Positions 42,501 through 55,513 of a DNA stretch of 64,000 nucleotides are shown piece by piece (position 1 is the stretch's first letter; every line of letters starts with the position of its first letter). Position numbers and translations under genes: made by a program. A model generated the notes under the pieces. The model ran no database searches, was not told the origin of the DNA, and was given only the letters and a program-made list of their open reading frames with translations. The stretch is from Zonotrichia leucophrys gambelii (lineage: Eukaryota > Chordata > Aves > Passeriformes > Passerellidae), in contig NC_088178.1 of NCBI RefSeq assembly GCF_028769735.1, forward strand, positions 18,860,357-18,924,356. Reading direction: 5' to 3'.

Positions 42501-44079
42501 AGAAAGGAATAGCTTTATTGGAGGAGAAATAAAGAGAGCTCCCTCTAGGTGTGAAATGCCTGGCAGCAATGTCTCCTGCATGCTGACACAGGTCTAGTTC
42601 AGAAAGTTTAGGAAAATGCAAATGAGTGAGAATCACTAGTATTAAATATTAGTTCCTAAAGTAACATGGAATAATGCTGATCTTTCAGAATTGCATTAAA
42701 CTGTGCTTAGAGTATCAAATCAAGTGTATTTCAAGTAATTATATATATTTTAGACATTAATTAGCCCATTCTAAGTAAATTTCTCCAGTTAACTGTCCTT
42801 AACATTTATTTAGCATAACCATCTCTCTTCCAAATTTGCCACAGTGTCCTCTGTTTTGAGGAATTTCTCTAGTATCACTCCCATTTGAGTTCTGCAACAG
42901 CACAGCTTTATTTAAGTATCCACCTAGTCTTTACATTCCAATAGAGAAACCAAGCAGAGAGGAGCAGCAATGCATTAAGGAAGGGTGAAATACTGTGTAC
43001 ATCTGCATTCTGCCACAGCAGCAACCTGCTCTTTCCCTATGACTTGGCAGTCAGGAAGAGCTCACAGACAAGCAATTAACTTTATCCACAAATCAGCTCT
43101 ATGAAGCCTCATTTATATTGCCTCAAATCAAAAGCACAACAGTCCCACTGCCATAGATTTTTAGAATTCGAAAATAAAACTAGTAATTGCCTTTTTCATT
43201 ATTGCCTCATGCTGGCTCAAGATACATGTGCAACATTAAACACATTTGCAGCTCTTGGTCTGATTAACTAACTCAAGGCAACAAAACCAAAGGCGTTATG
43301 GCCACCATTCCTTCTAGGACAAAAGCTGGAGTCCCCAAAGTGGACTTGAGAGCTCTCTGTTGAATTGATATGGTTTGGGTGTGCTAGAGAATTAATCCTT
43401 TCATACAATGTTAGTGCACAGACCAACCACTGAACAATTTCTTTTGCACAATAGAAGGATAAGACTGGATCATTACAATCCTCCTGTGTGACCCCTGGAA
43501 TAAATTGCGCTATAAGTCTTAATGTATTCATCTTGTTTGAATTGGAGCATTTCCTTCTAAAAAGCATCCAGTTCAGATTTTAGAATGTCCAATAAGGAGA
43601 AATTTATTACAATCTTTATTAAATCATTCCACTGGCAAATCACTCACACTGTTTAAGATGTGCCTGCTTGGAATCTAAACTGCCTAGTCTTAAATTTAAT
43701 TGCATGGCTTCCATTTTACCTCTTTCAGCCAGACAGGAGAGCTGCTGTTATCAAATCTATGCTGCACATAAAGGCAAGCTGCTCCTTTATCTTCTCTTTA
43801 ATAAACTTTGCTGAATCCTGCTGCAGAGAAAGGTTTCTAAATCTCTTAGTTCCTCTCTTACACCTCCCTGACTAAAAAACTTCCAGATCTGAATGTGGTA
43901 TTCTGGTAACCTTTGTACCATGGGTAATTACAGCTTGAACAATCTCCTTCCTACTCCTTGGTTCAGACAGGGAAGGACTGGGAGCTCCCTCACCCCCAGA
44001 GCCCTTTTCTGTCATTGCTTCCCAAAGCAGCTTTCCCTCACAGAAAAACCCTTCCCTGTTCAGCCTCCAGCAGCGTGGG

Positions 44080-44660
44080 TTCAGCTCCAGCCCTACCAAA
44101 TAATGCCCAACACAGGTTTATATACAGAGTCACAACGGGATGGGACTGCTGGGGAGCAGGTCTTGAGCTGTTTATTTTCCAGCATCAGCCTCATGACATG
44201 GTTATGACAACGGGAAGATGCCAGCTGCAGCTGAAGCTCAATGTCACAACTCACTTTGAAAGTTTTTTGACCAATCACACAAAGCAAAAGCACATTGACA
44301 GCAGTTCTATCCAATCACCATAAGCACACCTACCTTTGTTTAAAACAATGCTTGCTTATTTTGAATACAATACCTGCTTGTAAGCCTTAAGATACAATGC
44401 ACAGAGCTCCATTAAGCTTAGAACTCTCTCATATCTAGTAGGTATACTTTTCTGTAGCTTAGGGAGTTATTCTAGCCAAGGGCTAACACACAGCATTGTT
44501 CTATTTGTCCTTTCTACATCTCACAGAACATTTCTGCTGACCAATCTCATGGCTACTGCTTATCTCTAATCATAGTTCTGCTCTTTCTGAGGCCTGCCTT
44601 TTGCAGCTTTCCCAAAACCCTCTGATTTTAAGGGTTCCCTGACCAAACCCCAATTGTTTG
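44080..44660 (-). mobile_element. possible solo LTR of an endogenous retrovirus
   Basis: Read on the minus strand, the block has features of a retroviral long terminal repeat. Two ATTGG (CCAAT-type) boxes occur in GTGATTGG contexts (complements near 44270 and 44310). An AATAAA lies in GGAAAATAAACAGCTC near 44172 and a TATATAAA at 44117-44124. The overall wording resembles LTRs I associate with songbird endogenous retroviruses. No gag, pol or env coding sequence is visible on either side, so it would be a solo or badly eroded LTR. I could not fix the ends, the TG...CA termini or a target-site duplication. The order AATAAA before TATATAAA is not the textbook order, which lowers confidence. Confidence 0.4.
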
Positions 44661-45824
44661 GTGCCACCAAGGGCAAAACCCAAGAATTTGGTGCCTGTGA
44701 AGGAGCAGCCCCACGTAGATCAGGCACAGCTCACGCTGGGCTGGGCAGAGGCTGCTCAGGGACACAGCCATGCCCCCAGATACTCACCTGGCTGCAGGAA
44801 ACACAATTCCCAGTCCTTCCCTCACTCTTTGGTGTAACCCCAGCAGAAGGAAAGTTCAGAGGGCTCTCATGAGCACACAAGTGTAATTCAAACAGCATTT
44901 ACATTTAGAACCATTGTTGTTCTGATACGAGATGGTTTGGGATCTGCTGCAAAGTGTTTACTGAAGACAGAGCTGATAGAAATAGGTAACTCAAGCATGA
45001 GCCCAGCAAGCTTTTCCTCAATTACGATTTTAAAAATCTACTAGTTAATGAAAATGCATTTCTGCAAGAATGGGAAAAAATATGGGAGTGAGAAAAAGAA
45101 TTTGGAAAGAAAATGTAGCATCTGCAGTAGAGACTGGTTGGCATTTTTGTTAGTTACTTACTAAATCTCAATTTATTTCAGTTTCAAATGTATTCTGACT
45201 AATTAATCAGCACACAGTCCTGATATATTTATGAAATAGCCAAATACCTGGTCCTTGCATTCAGTTAATGGCCAGTATATCTGTCATTATAGATAAAGCT
45301 GCACAGCATGTTAATGTATTTATATGTTGTCTGGTGTATTAACATTTCTTTAAAAAAAGAAGAGAAGAAAGGATTGAAAATAGTAAAACAAGATTTATTG
45401 TCTTTAAACATTTAGCAAAGAGATATAAAATGGGCTTAAGAAGTAATTGGAAATTCTGCAGAATAAAAATGTCTGGAACATGAAGAGACTCTCAGTCTCC
45501 ACTACCATTTAAATTAGCTTTTATATATTCATTGTTTTGTAGATATCCACAACATGATTTTAAGACCTGACAAACAAAGCCACTCTTCATGACTAATGGA
45601 TATCATTTTTTGGAAGACAAATGCTCCTCCAATAATCATTTTAATGGTCTTTAAATTCTCTAAGTATTGCTCCTGAGAGAAAATATTTAAAATATTTTAA
45701 AATATTTGAAATAATGTCTTTCAAATAATGTCCAGCTTTTACATATATAGTCTTGGGCTAAACAATACCAGGGATGTACATACCTGTGAGTGCTCCCTGT
45801 GAGGGGAGAGGGGGAAGAGAGGGG
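44661..45824. other. non-coding stretch, no gene recognised
   Basis: The first 200 bp (TTTGGTGCC occurs twice, near 44656 and 44688) is moderately GC-rich and may belong to the adjoining LTR-like block. The rest is AT-rich and featureless to the eye, with runs such as AAAATATTTAAAATATTTTA near 45,680-45,700. Confidence 0.5.
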
Positions 45825-45961
45825 GATGTCCATGGGAACAGAACGGCCTGGCTGGAAATGGGAACGGAGAGCAGGGAATTGATCCTGCCAGGGCAGAGAT
45901 CCGGGGGCCGGGAGCGGCTGAGACACGGCACGGCGGGATGCTGGCACACGGCAACGCGCGG
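45825..45961. other. CpG-rich patch flanking a satellite
   Basis: About 135 bp with many CpG dinucleotides, including GCACGGCGGGATGC and GGCAACGCGCGGG, in a region otherwise poor in CpG. It runs directly into the CACTC/CA satellite. It may be a GC-rich edge of the tandem repeat rather than a promoter. No exon with a start codon and splice donor is evident. Confidence 0.6.
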
Positions 45962-46142
45962 GCACACTCGCTGCTCACACTCACACTCACACACACTCAT
46001 TCACACTCTTGCACGCTACTCACTCTCACTCTTGCACACTACTCACTCACACTCACGCACACTCGCGCACACACACACACACACTTGCACACCCGCTCAC
46101 ACTCTTGCACACCCGCTCAACTCTTGCACACTCACACTCACT
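45962..46142. repeat. CACTC/CACA satellite, about 180 bp
   Basis: An imperfect tandem array of CACTC, ACACT and (CA)n units includes repeated CTCTTGCACAC segments and an (AC)8-9 core near 46067-46084. Plus-strand frames through it translate to His/Thr/Ser-rich strings and are repeat artefacts. Confidence 0.9.
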
Positions 46143-49100
46143 ATCATTTCAGACAGGCTGCACTTCACCCCTCAAGCCTGTTTCAGATCTCTTCCCAAAT
46201 TGCCATTGCCTCTAGAGAATACAGGGACTTTCACTGCCTGCACACAGTAGTTACATGCCTGCATTTTAATCATTCTGCTGCCTTATCATCTATAATCCAT
46301 CCATAACCTCTTTTGCTTTCATATTTCTAGAAAGAGGTTCATAATTTGGCAGTAAAAATTCATGTTTTATCTGTCTATAGTAAAAGTTGCTTTGCCTCTG
46401 CTTCCTCCTGCTTGCCTCTGTGAGATTGTTAATGGACTATTCACTGCCTCACTGCCTGTGCACAATAATGAGTGTATAACAAGATTTCCTATAGAACAAC
46501 ACCTTATAACGTAACCTCATTCATGTTTTCAGGCTCACAACAGCCCAAACCACATTATTTGGAACTCTCATTATGAATAAAAATGAAAAAAGTGCTCAAA
46601 AGATCTGTGCAGATTGTGCAGGTTAACCAAGTAGAGAAGACTTGAGACTTTTTTTTTTCTTCAGAAAAACAGATGCGATTGGCTTCTCAGTTCCATGAGC
46701 CATGCTAAAAACAGATTCAGGCAAAGAGGGAAAAATTTTATTCTTGTGAGGATGAACTTCCAAACAATAAATAAATGCACAGAGAAACTACAAGCAGGTC
46801 TGATCTCAAGGAAAAGCAAGAAAGTGCAAATGAGGACACTGTGGAAAACACTGATGCTTCTTGCACTGAGCCTAGAGCTCAGGGGAAACATTCACACAGG
46901 GACATACCTTAGTTTAGCCATTTTTGTACTTTTTCACCAGGCTTGTTGAAGAAAGAAGAAAGGCTCTTTTTTTTAACTTTTTTATTTCCTTTTAATAATA
47001 CTTTTTTATTCTTTTGCTCTGCCTGAAAGCAAGACAGGCATTCCACTGCAAATAAAAGGACATAAAAAATTTGAAAAAAAAGAGAGGTGAGATCTCAGAT
47101 CAAGGTTAAAATAAATGAGGAGAGTGGAGTCAGTGGAGAGACCAGCCAGGTGATAACTGCAGATCAGCTCTAATGAGCTGAGATTTTTTTTCCTGCAGGG
47201 TATGAGTTACTCTGAGTCAAAGGAATATTTTTAAGTGACAAAGAAAATGCCACAGAGGAATTAATTGTTGCATTGTTGACTACTGGTTAGTCATACATAT
47301 CACAATATGTGTCTGAGTGATGTCATCTTTTAAACTCCCGTCCCACATGAACATAATGGGGAGATAATTGCAAGAAGCTGGTTGGAATTAATCCAAGGGA
47401 AGAAGCAGGAAGCAGAAACTGCTGAAAAGCTTGTTTTAATCTTGAAAAGAGAAGTGTCATTCCATATTTTCCAGGACAAATCCTTCCCTGTCTCTCCATG
47501 GTCTCTGACAGAGCAGAGCTCATGTCTTTGTCCCCACATGCTTGTAGGCAAATACAAAACCTTTTTTCTTGTATATCCTACCAACAGTTGATCATACAAA
47601 TGACTTTTTCTACACTTAGCTAAGATAAGATGCTTTTCAGGACAGATGCTTGAGAGTAGATTTAGGTACTTCCTCAGACAGTGAAAATCTGCTATGAAAA
47701 TCCAGGTTTATTTACTGCAGTCAATAAAGAATCCTTTTTCCAGAGAAAGGAAATACATTCCTGTTCATAAATTGAAGTGTGTGTAAATAGAATTTTTTTT
47801 TCTCCTTACTTAACACTCTCAGCAATCATGACCCCCTTCATTCACAGTGATGGGCTGGAGAAAATAAACTTATTAAATTCATGAAATCCGCACTGTCTGT
47901 CCACTTAAATGTATCACAGGACTTGTTTTCTATCTACCACAGTGACAGTATCAGGTAGAAATCATTCCAGTTTGTTTTTTAAGGCTTTTGAGCCAGTTGC
48001 CCTGGATTCTAAAGAACTTTCTGTGATGATTTTGAGGGTAGTGTTTTGACAACTGTTTATGATGGATGAGGATCCCTTGCAACAATTCTACACAAATATT
48101 TCTCTTCCCTGCCTGTTTGTTTGTGTTACCTGCTCCTGTTCCTGTGTAAATTAGCAAACAGCAATTTGGTAAAGGGGAAAGCCCAGGAGTCTTGGGTATG
48201 AGATGGAGCATTGGGAAGAAAGATGGCAACCCTGCAAGCTTCACAGTCCAACTGGTTCAAGGTTATTCATGACTTTATTCTGGTGTTCTTACTAATAGAA
48301 GATTAAAATCCTTCTGCAGTGAAACAATTCAATAAAAGGAGTTTAGTGCTATGAGTAAAATGACTGAATTATGCACATAACACTACTTGTCTCATACTAA
48401 TCCTGGTGAGCTTATTATCTGTTAGGCTTTATTACTGGCACTGGATAAGGGAATGAAGATTTAGAGATCTTCTTAAACTCTTCTAAACTTGCTCTAGAAA
48501 TGAAGTAAATAATATAGCAGGATGGTAATTTTGGTGGGTTTTTTTTAATCAGGCAATTTCTATGCTACAAAGTCAAGGTGACTTTTGCCATTGCATTTTG
48601 TTATGGTGGAAATATTAATGGACACCAAGCAGTCTATTACTCCCACAGAAGGAACAACATCTGTAAAAAGTGTGATAAAACCATTCTTTCAGACTCATAG
48701 GCAGGAACATGAGGCCCCAGATACAAGATACAGCTGGAAAGAATGGAAGAATGAGCTGGAGTGCAGAGTCTGACAAAAGCTGAGCTGGGTGGAAAAGTGA
48801 CTCCCTTATTGTTCAGCGTTGTTTGGCAAAGCCAACAGGCACAGAGAAGAACGTAAGCTGCAAGCAAACGAAACTGCCAAAGGCATCATTCTGACTTGGA
48901 GCAAAGATGAAGAAAATAAAGCAGTTTGGAAACAATGAGGGAAGCAAATGCCCCCAACTCTCAAACCATCGGAATAAACCACGATTTTACACACTTCACT
49001 CATGCCATCAAAATTTCTTTTACAAATAACTCTGGAAAACTGTAATTATGCATTTAGGACCTTTTGCAAGCATTAACCATGGTTTTACTAAACCAGGCAC

Positions 49101-52100
49101 TGACTCCAGACTTGTTCATCAAGTTATAAAGCTGGTATTTATGCATTGAAAATTGTCGTCATTAAGAAGTGTTGCAAAGGGCTGATTATCACACATTCCA
49201 CTTGCAAGCAATAAAGCAGCATGCTGGCAATTCCACTCTCATATTTCCAAATGCCATATTAAAAAAAAGCGTATTAATGGTTTGCCACAAATCTTGAAAA
49301 ATATTCTTTTCCCTATAAATACTACTGAGACAGGCTATTTTCTTGCATATGTATTAATGCATTTAATTGAAAACTCAAGGCAGCTGTTACACTGCTATTC
49401 ATTTTATTATAATCATAAAAATAATGGATGTTCAACACAGAGCTGAATACAGATTAATGCCAAAGCTATTTACTAATCCCTTTTCCCCTGATCATTCAAG
49501 AGACTAACCACAAATTTGAACGGCCAGAAATACAGGAGGAGAACATTTTGTAGCGAGTTCAGCAGGGTACAAATCACAGGCATTTTTTTATTTACTAGGG
49601 ACTAGAAATCTAGACAATGGAGAAAATAGAGTCCCAAGCAACAGTCTGCAGCACAACCCACAGACACCATTTTGTCTGCAGCCTTTCTTCAGTCAAGCAC
49701 AGCTAGAAGATGAACAGAGCTTAGCTCTGCCCCCTCCCATGTTCTGGACAACTCAGTGCCTACACCTAATTCCAGATGAAGACTAGATCTTCTCCCACCT
49801 GCTCCTGGGGATAGGATGAAACCTTGGCAGCCTCCCTCTCCACACTCAAAAGTTGTAGTGATGGCTTTAAACACAGTTCAAAGATAGAAAAATTAGTGTA
49901 GCACACCGAATCCACATAAAAAACCAGGATCTGTCTTTTAACACCAAAAGAAAAGTCCAGTAGCTGTGGATGGAATGATTCTTTCTGACTTCCAGCAGCA
50001 GTAGCAAGCTCAGCATTCCAGAGACATCTCCTCCCCTGACACAGCTTCCCATACATTTAGCACACAGAAGAAAAGCAAGAAAAGCCAACACTCAAAACCA
50101 CCTACTCTGAAGAGAGACCTCAGGAGGGCTTTGGCATTGCTTTTCAGTCAAAAAGGCAAGTTCCTGCATTCCAGTTTTAAAAAATTCTCTACAGTCCTAC
50201 CTGCATTTTCCAAATCTGTTCCCATATCAATTCAAACTGTGAGAGTTCAGAACACCTGGCAATTAAATACAGATAAAACAATTCTTGGGACCAAAAGGAA
50301 CCTACTGTGGGATCACACCTTGTTTGCTGGTGCTCCAGCAACCATTTCATACAGCCTCTCTTCATAAAGGTTAGAGTTCTGCCCTAAAATCAGCCTGGAT
50401 TTTGTCTCCATACTCTTCCCTCGTGCTGTTCCATTTGTGTTAGAAATCCTCCTTAGTGTTTCCAGACCGAAGGCAGCTTGTGGCCACACCTGTATTCCTG
50501 GCAGTGCAGTTGGTTTGCTTGAAAAACTCCTCTCTCCAAGATTCTTGCCAACCTAAGAAACTCTTTTTAGCTGTACCAAAGAACACAGGATCTTCAGTCT
50601 GATGTTTAAAGGTTCTCATAATCATTTTATTAGGCCTTTTTTCCAAATCTGTCCAATGCTTAAACAACAGGGGAAGCCTGCACTGAGCACAGGGTTGAAA
50701 ATAAAAATAAAAATTGCTCTGGGTTGCCACATTGCCTCCAAGTTTCTCCTGGTCTTCCCTCCTGTGATGCACAGCAGTCACTTTTTCCCAGATGCAGCCC
50801 TCAGGTGGGTTAGTCATTCAATGACTAGAGCAGCAAGGTATTTTCCATGTAGCATCTCCAATTAAGAACTTCCCTCAGTCCCTTAAATTTGAAGTTATGA
50901 CATTTCATTTTAAAATATTGAACTATTAAAATACTATTGGTCAAGTTTTAAAGGCAAACTTGTTGGACAAGTTTTAAACACAATCTTTTTGGTCATGTCA
51001 TCTTTCCCAGTTTGTGTCCTCAGCAATCTCATTAACATAAGCCTATTTTTTGTGCCATGGTCTTTTTTCTGCCTCTTTAAAAAAGAAATCATCCCTCAGA
51101 TCAGTTCTTGAGAAAGTCTTCTGGTAAATTCACTATCTCAATAGTGTGACAATTAGCACAGCTCAAGAAAAGAGCTGATTCCCTCACAGGCAATGTATTA
51201 TCTGCCTTGGACTTGATGAGCCAAACCACCAATCTGAGCCGAGTTTCATGAACCTTTCCCTTGCAGCAATTCACTCTAACCAAGAACCCTGCCAAGAAAA
51301 TTGCACATTCAGTTGGTAGCACAGAATTCTAAAAGACAAACATTGTCAAAGCTATATTCACTTATCCTTGACAATGAAGGGAATTAGCTTGTTCTTTACC
51401 AAAGGAGAAAGTAGTTATAGCATATTTATCTAGAGCTTCACCTCAATTCACAATGCTCCTATTCCTGGAAAGAGGTCATACTTGTAACTCCCTTTCTTTT
51501 CTGGTTTGCTTTATAGATAATGAAACGAAAACATATCAACTGTGAAACAACATGCACTTTTAATTTGTTGACATAAGAAGGACAAGGTTAACCCCACTTT
51601 TGTAGTCCTGCAATTAGGATTTTGTCACTATCAAATTTGTACATGCTAATGGCAAACGTCCATTGGGCATTTCAGGTATTGTTACCAACAGAGCTGAGAT
51701 TTATGTCATTCTGTTGATTGCTTTCTGTATCTGATCATTAAAAATTTAGTTTATTTAGGTTAGAGATGCTTCAAAAAAGGCTTACTGGTTTCAAAACTTC
51801 AGCTCAGCAAGTAAAATTATCTCTTAAAACACTCACTGGAAACAAAATCCACATTGTAAAAATGAGAATGTTTGGAAAGTATGTGTGAAGGATTTTAAAA
51901 GAGATTTCAATACTATGATATGAATGCCTGGAGACTGTGACTTGCAATGGATTTACCATGCTTGCTTTCCCATTTCAAGCCAGAGAAGGTTTATATATAT
52001 AAAGTACAAATCTGTGCCTTTACTGGAAGAGCTGTCAAGTGAAAGGATTACACAAATCACTGACAGGTCAGCTGTGTTACAAGCACAACTTGTAACTCTA

Positions 52101-55100
52101 AGTCTGTCATTAAAAGCTTTTTCCACTAAACTAAGAAGTCTCCTCCCTCACTGTTCACCATTATTTTCCTGTTAAAAAGTAAAGATTTGGAAAAACTTAA
52201 AAAACCAATATTTTTTGTAAGCAGAAAATTGCATTATTAGATATTGTGGTGCAATATGTTTCTTCAGCTAGATCTCATCTAAAATTCAAATCCCTGATTT
52301 CCTTCTTATCGTTAATTAATGCAGTTCATGCTAAAAACCCTACCCCTAGAAAATTACAATAAAATATTTTATTATTCATCCCAAAAGAAGGCAATAATTT
52401 CTATACTACATTCATGAGCCCACATTCCTATCAAACATTAGCAGGGCAGGAGAGCTCCTTGGCAAACACGCCAAGAACCACAGCAGCAGTTCTGCTGACC
52501 AGAACCACTGGGGTACCCAACCTCCACACTGATCCTGTCAGGGATTTACATTGAATTGCCTCTAGTCTGACCTGCAGACTTCATTTCAAAGAAAAGTAGA
52601 CATGTATTTCTCCCTGATTCTCGCTCTCCTTCAAATACTATAGTAAAATCAGCTTACCACAACTTGAAAACCTGCATTGGTTCTCAGGGGACCGGGAGAA
52701 CCCCACAAAATAATGATCCAGGTACAAAACCAGCAGCTACATCTCTCTGAAAGAGCTCAGACATCACAATAGAGATTTAGGTAAAGAGTGCCATTAAAGA
52801 AAACTGAAAAAGCTGTTCCCAACCTCTCTGTTTACTAACAGCAGGAGAGATAAAGACAATATCAATATATCAGGAGATCGCTTCTATTCAATCTACTGAA
52901 ACTCTGTTGTTGCTTTTAGACACTGTGTTCTATTTAATGACAGTGCATGTTGCAATAGGTGAAAAAAATATATTTTCTGTACATTTATGCAGTCTCAATC
53001 TATTTTAGTTGTCAGTGCCTGAATCTCACACATTAAACATTTCTTTTCTGAGGACAAAGTCTGTACTGCAGGCTGCATACTTTTCATTCAAAGTTGTTAC
53101 TATGTATGAGTATCCTCGTGAAACGTTGAGGATTTTCTCTTTGACTTCCAAGTCTGTAAATTTGTTCACATTTTCGTAAACCAAATCAGAGATCTTTTAA
53201 TGCATTACAACATCTAAATGCAAAATGCCTTACAAACATATTGAGTCAGAGAATTGGACAGGAAAACAATACTGAATATAAATTTCAGATGAAGCTCTTA
53301 TTGCCAGAGTTGAGTTCTGAAATTCATGACAAAGATGCCTTTCTTTCAAAAAGGGAAAGAGCCAAGGCCCTGATTTTTAATTGTTCTGAAATATCTCCTG
53401 GCCAAAAAAAAAAAAATAGGAAAAATAAAAGCATAATATATCATCTTACTACAATACTCAGACTTTGGAAGAGACATTCTCAGAACTCTTTTCTTCAAAA
53501 ACAGTATTAAATTTGAAAAGTAGGATAAGTTCTCATTAAAAAGCAGGAAGAAAAAAATCCAGCAAAATATTACAAATTAGCCTAATTTTAACATTAATAT
53601 TGCACTTTCAAATTCACAAAAACCAAGGTTTTCAAAGCTTTATATTACATTTATCTCAAAAAAAAAAGATAAATTAGACAAATTGTGATGAAAATTATAT
53701 AAAAAAATAAGAGTATATGCATTATTCAAATCTGACTAGCAGACGAGATTTTCCTAAATAGACTTGATTATATTAATAGCTCTTTGAATAATAGCTGAAT
53801 GAATAGGGTAGCATAAAATCAGGTTTAACTGAAGCATAATTTGGCATATTAAAGGTGTCACAAAAGATGTACCTGTAATTTGCAAAATTTGTTCCTTTAA
53901 AAGTGTAAAATATTCATCGCTCATCATATTTTTTAAATGATGAGCTCAGAACTTTATGAACACCAGATTTCATTAAATCCCCTTGTTGCATCTAAAGACT
54001 ACCTAACGACTCTGCAAAAATAGAAGAAAATAGAGCTGTGTTTTCCATTGTCTTGAACATAGCAGTAAGTCTGGAAGCAAAGGCACAAATTGCATCTGTC
54101 TGCCAGCTCTCTGCTGGCTCTGCACCAAATTACAAAAGTAAGGAATCAGTCACTTTTAGAACAGCTGAGTTTGGGCTGAGTTACTGTTCTGGGCCATTCC
54201 ACCTCAGATTTTGAGCAGATTATTTACCAGCATTCACCTCCATGTGCAGCACACACTAACAAGATGTTTACAGTCCCTCTGGCCAGCACTTAAATAGAGC
54301 TCATGTGCTAGAATTAGTTTGTCTAACTAACCTGGGAGACATTTGTAGTGACATTTAATGACATTTTCACTGTACAAAGCATTAGTGTCATTATTGGTTA
54401 AGTTTTAAAGGCTGTATTCTATTAGTGAAACAACGTTAATTTGCTACACATATCACTACAAAGAGAGAGAAGTATTTATCATGCTTTATAAGGCAGTGGG
54501 ATTCTCACTGTGACAAATTATTCATGCATGCATGGAAAATGCAAATAATCTACCAGATTAGGTAGTGGTACCTGTCTTATGTGCTGCAAATAGTGAGTGC
54601 TTTGAGAACACTGAAAAAGTAAGATATATTGACATGCTTTATTGCAGTAAATGCTAGTAAAATTGCAATCACTATTTAAATCTTAGACCTGAAATAAACT
54701 CCACAAAAATAGGCCACTGTGACAAGAGGCAGCTCTTTGCAGAATTAGAGCTTCAGAGATTATATTTATCTTACTATTTTATCAGTGTAATGAGACAAAT
54801 TATTCCCTGAGTATACACTGATTGAACAACATTAATTTCTCAAAATCAAATGAATGGCCAAAACACAAGTTAACAAGTGGTTATCTACTACAAGGCAACA
54901 TTTTGTACATTATCCATAGTACTTTTTCTCTTTTTTTAAAGGAATTCTTCATTTTAATACATTTTATAACCAGTGGCATGTTGGTAACTAACAGTAGTGT
55001 ACATAAACACGTCCACAAAATTTGACATTTGAGTTCTATGTTTTGAAACCAACAAGGAATTCTTGGAATTTCCTTTTTGCTTTTCACCTAGAAGTTTAAA

Positions 55101-55474
55101 GAACAAATCATATGGCCCACAACACTTTAACCCCTCATTACCATGAGTAAATCAGCTAAAGTAACCCTGCACAAGACAGAGAGTGTGCTCAACTGCAACA
55201 GAAGATTGTGGGCTCAGACTTGCAATTACTGAACAAGAAGAAATGCTCAAACTCCTTTTGCAAAGTAATACATCCTTGAGGGTCAAATGAGCAATGGGAT
55301 GTACAAAATTTTACCATCTCCTTAGAATTTCTTCAATTTTATTTTCAAGTTTTACAGAAATTTGCTGAAGTGGAGTTTAGAATCCTTCCTCAAGAACCTA
55401 GTAATGAGAACAAGAACCTGTTCGCTCAATGATACTTCCAAGTGTCACAGATTCAGACCAAAAAAAACCAACAC
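46143..55474. other. non-coding stretch, no gene recognised
   Basis: About 9.3 kb without a convincing exon, RNA gene or interspersed repeat. It is mostly AT-rich unique sequence with short homopolymer runs. Reading frames, the longest about 125 codons near 50440-50817, overlap on both strands and show no family resemblance. If the minus-strand gene ends near 55,475, this is the intergenic space downstream of it. Confidence 0.6.
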
Positions 55475-55513
55475 TGACATAGAACATGTAAATTTATTGG
55501 CATAATCTTTATT
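55443..55513 (-). terminator. candidate polyadenylation site
   Basis: Two AATAAA hexamers lie on the minus strand (complement of 55508-55513 and 55493-55498). About 15-30 bases further downstream is a G/T-rich element, GTGTTGGTTTTTTTTGGTCTG, spread over the complement of about 55455-55475. This arrangement is the normal vertebrate cleavage and polyadenylation signal, which predicts cleavage near 55,475-55,485. It lies about 1.27 kb downstream of the stop codon of the candidate terminal exon on the same strand. Another AATAAA at the complement of 56040-56045 could give a shorter 3' UTR. Confidence 0.5.

Larger units (their letters stand above)
38627..44079. other. non-coding stretch with microsatellites, no gene recognised
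   Basis: The stretch contains a TCA repeat at 39004-39023 and an (AC)14 repeat at 39541-39568. All other reading frames are short and lack protein-like character or splice context. The part from about 43,900 to 44,080 may be the outer part of the LTR-like block that follows. Confidence 0.6.

Noticed and set aside
45774..46306. 158- and 122-codon plus-strand frames
   Set aside because: Most of each frame translates the CACTC/CA satellite into His/Thr/Ser repeats; they are repeat artefacts.
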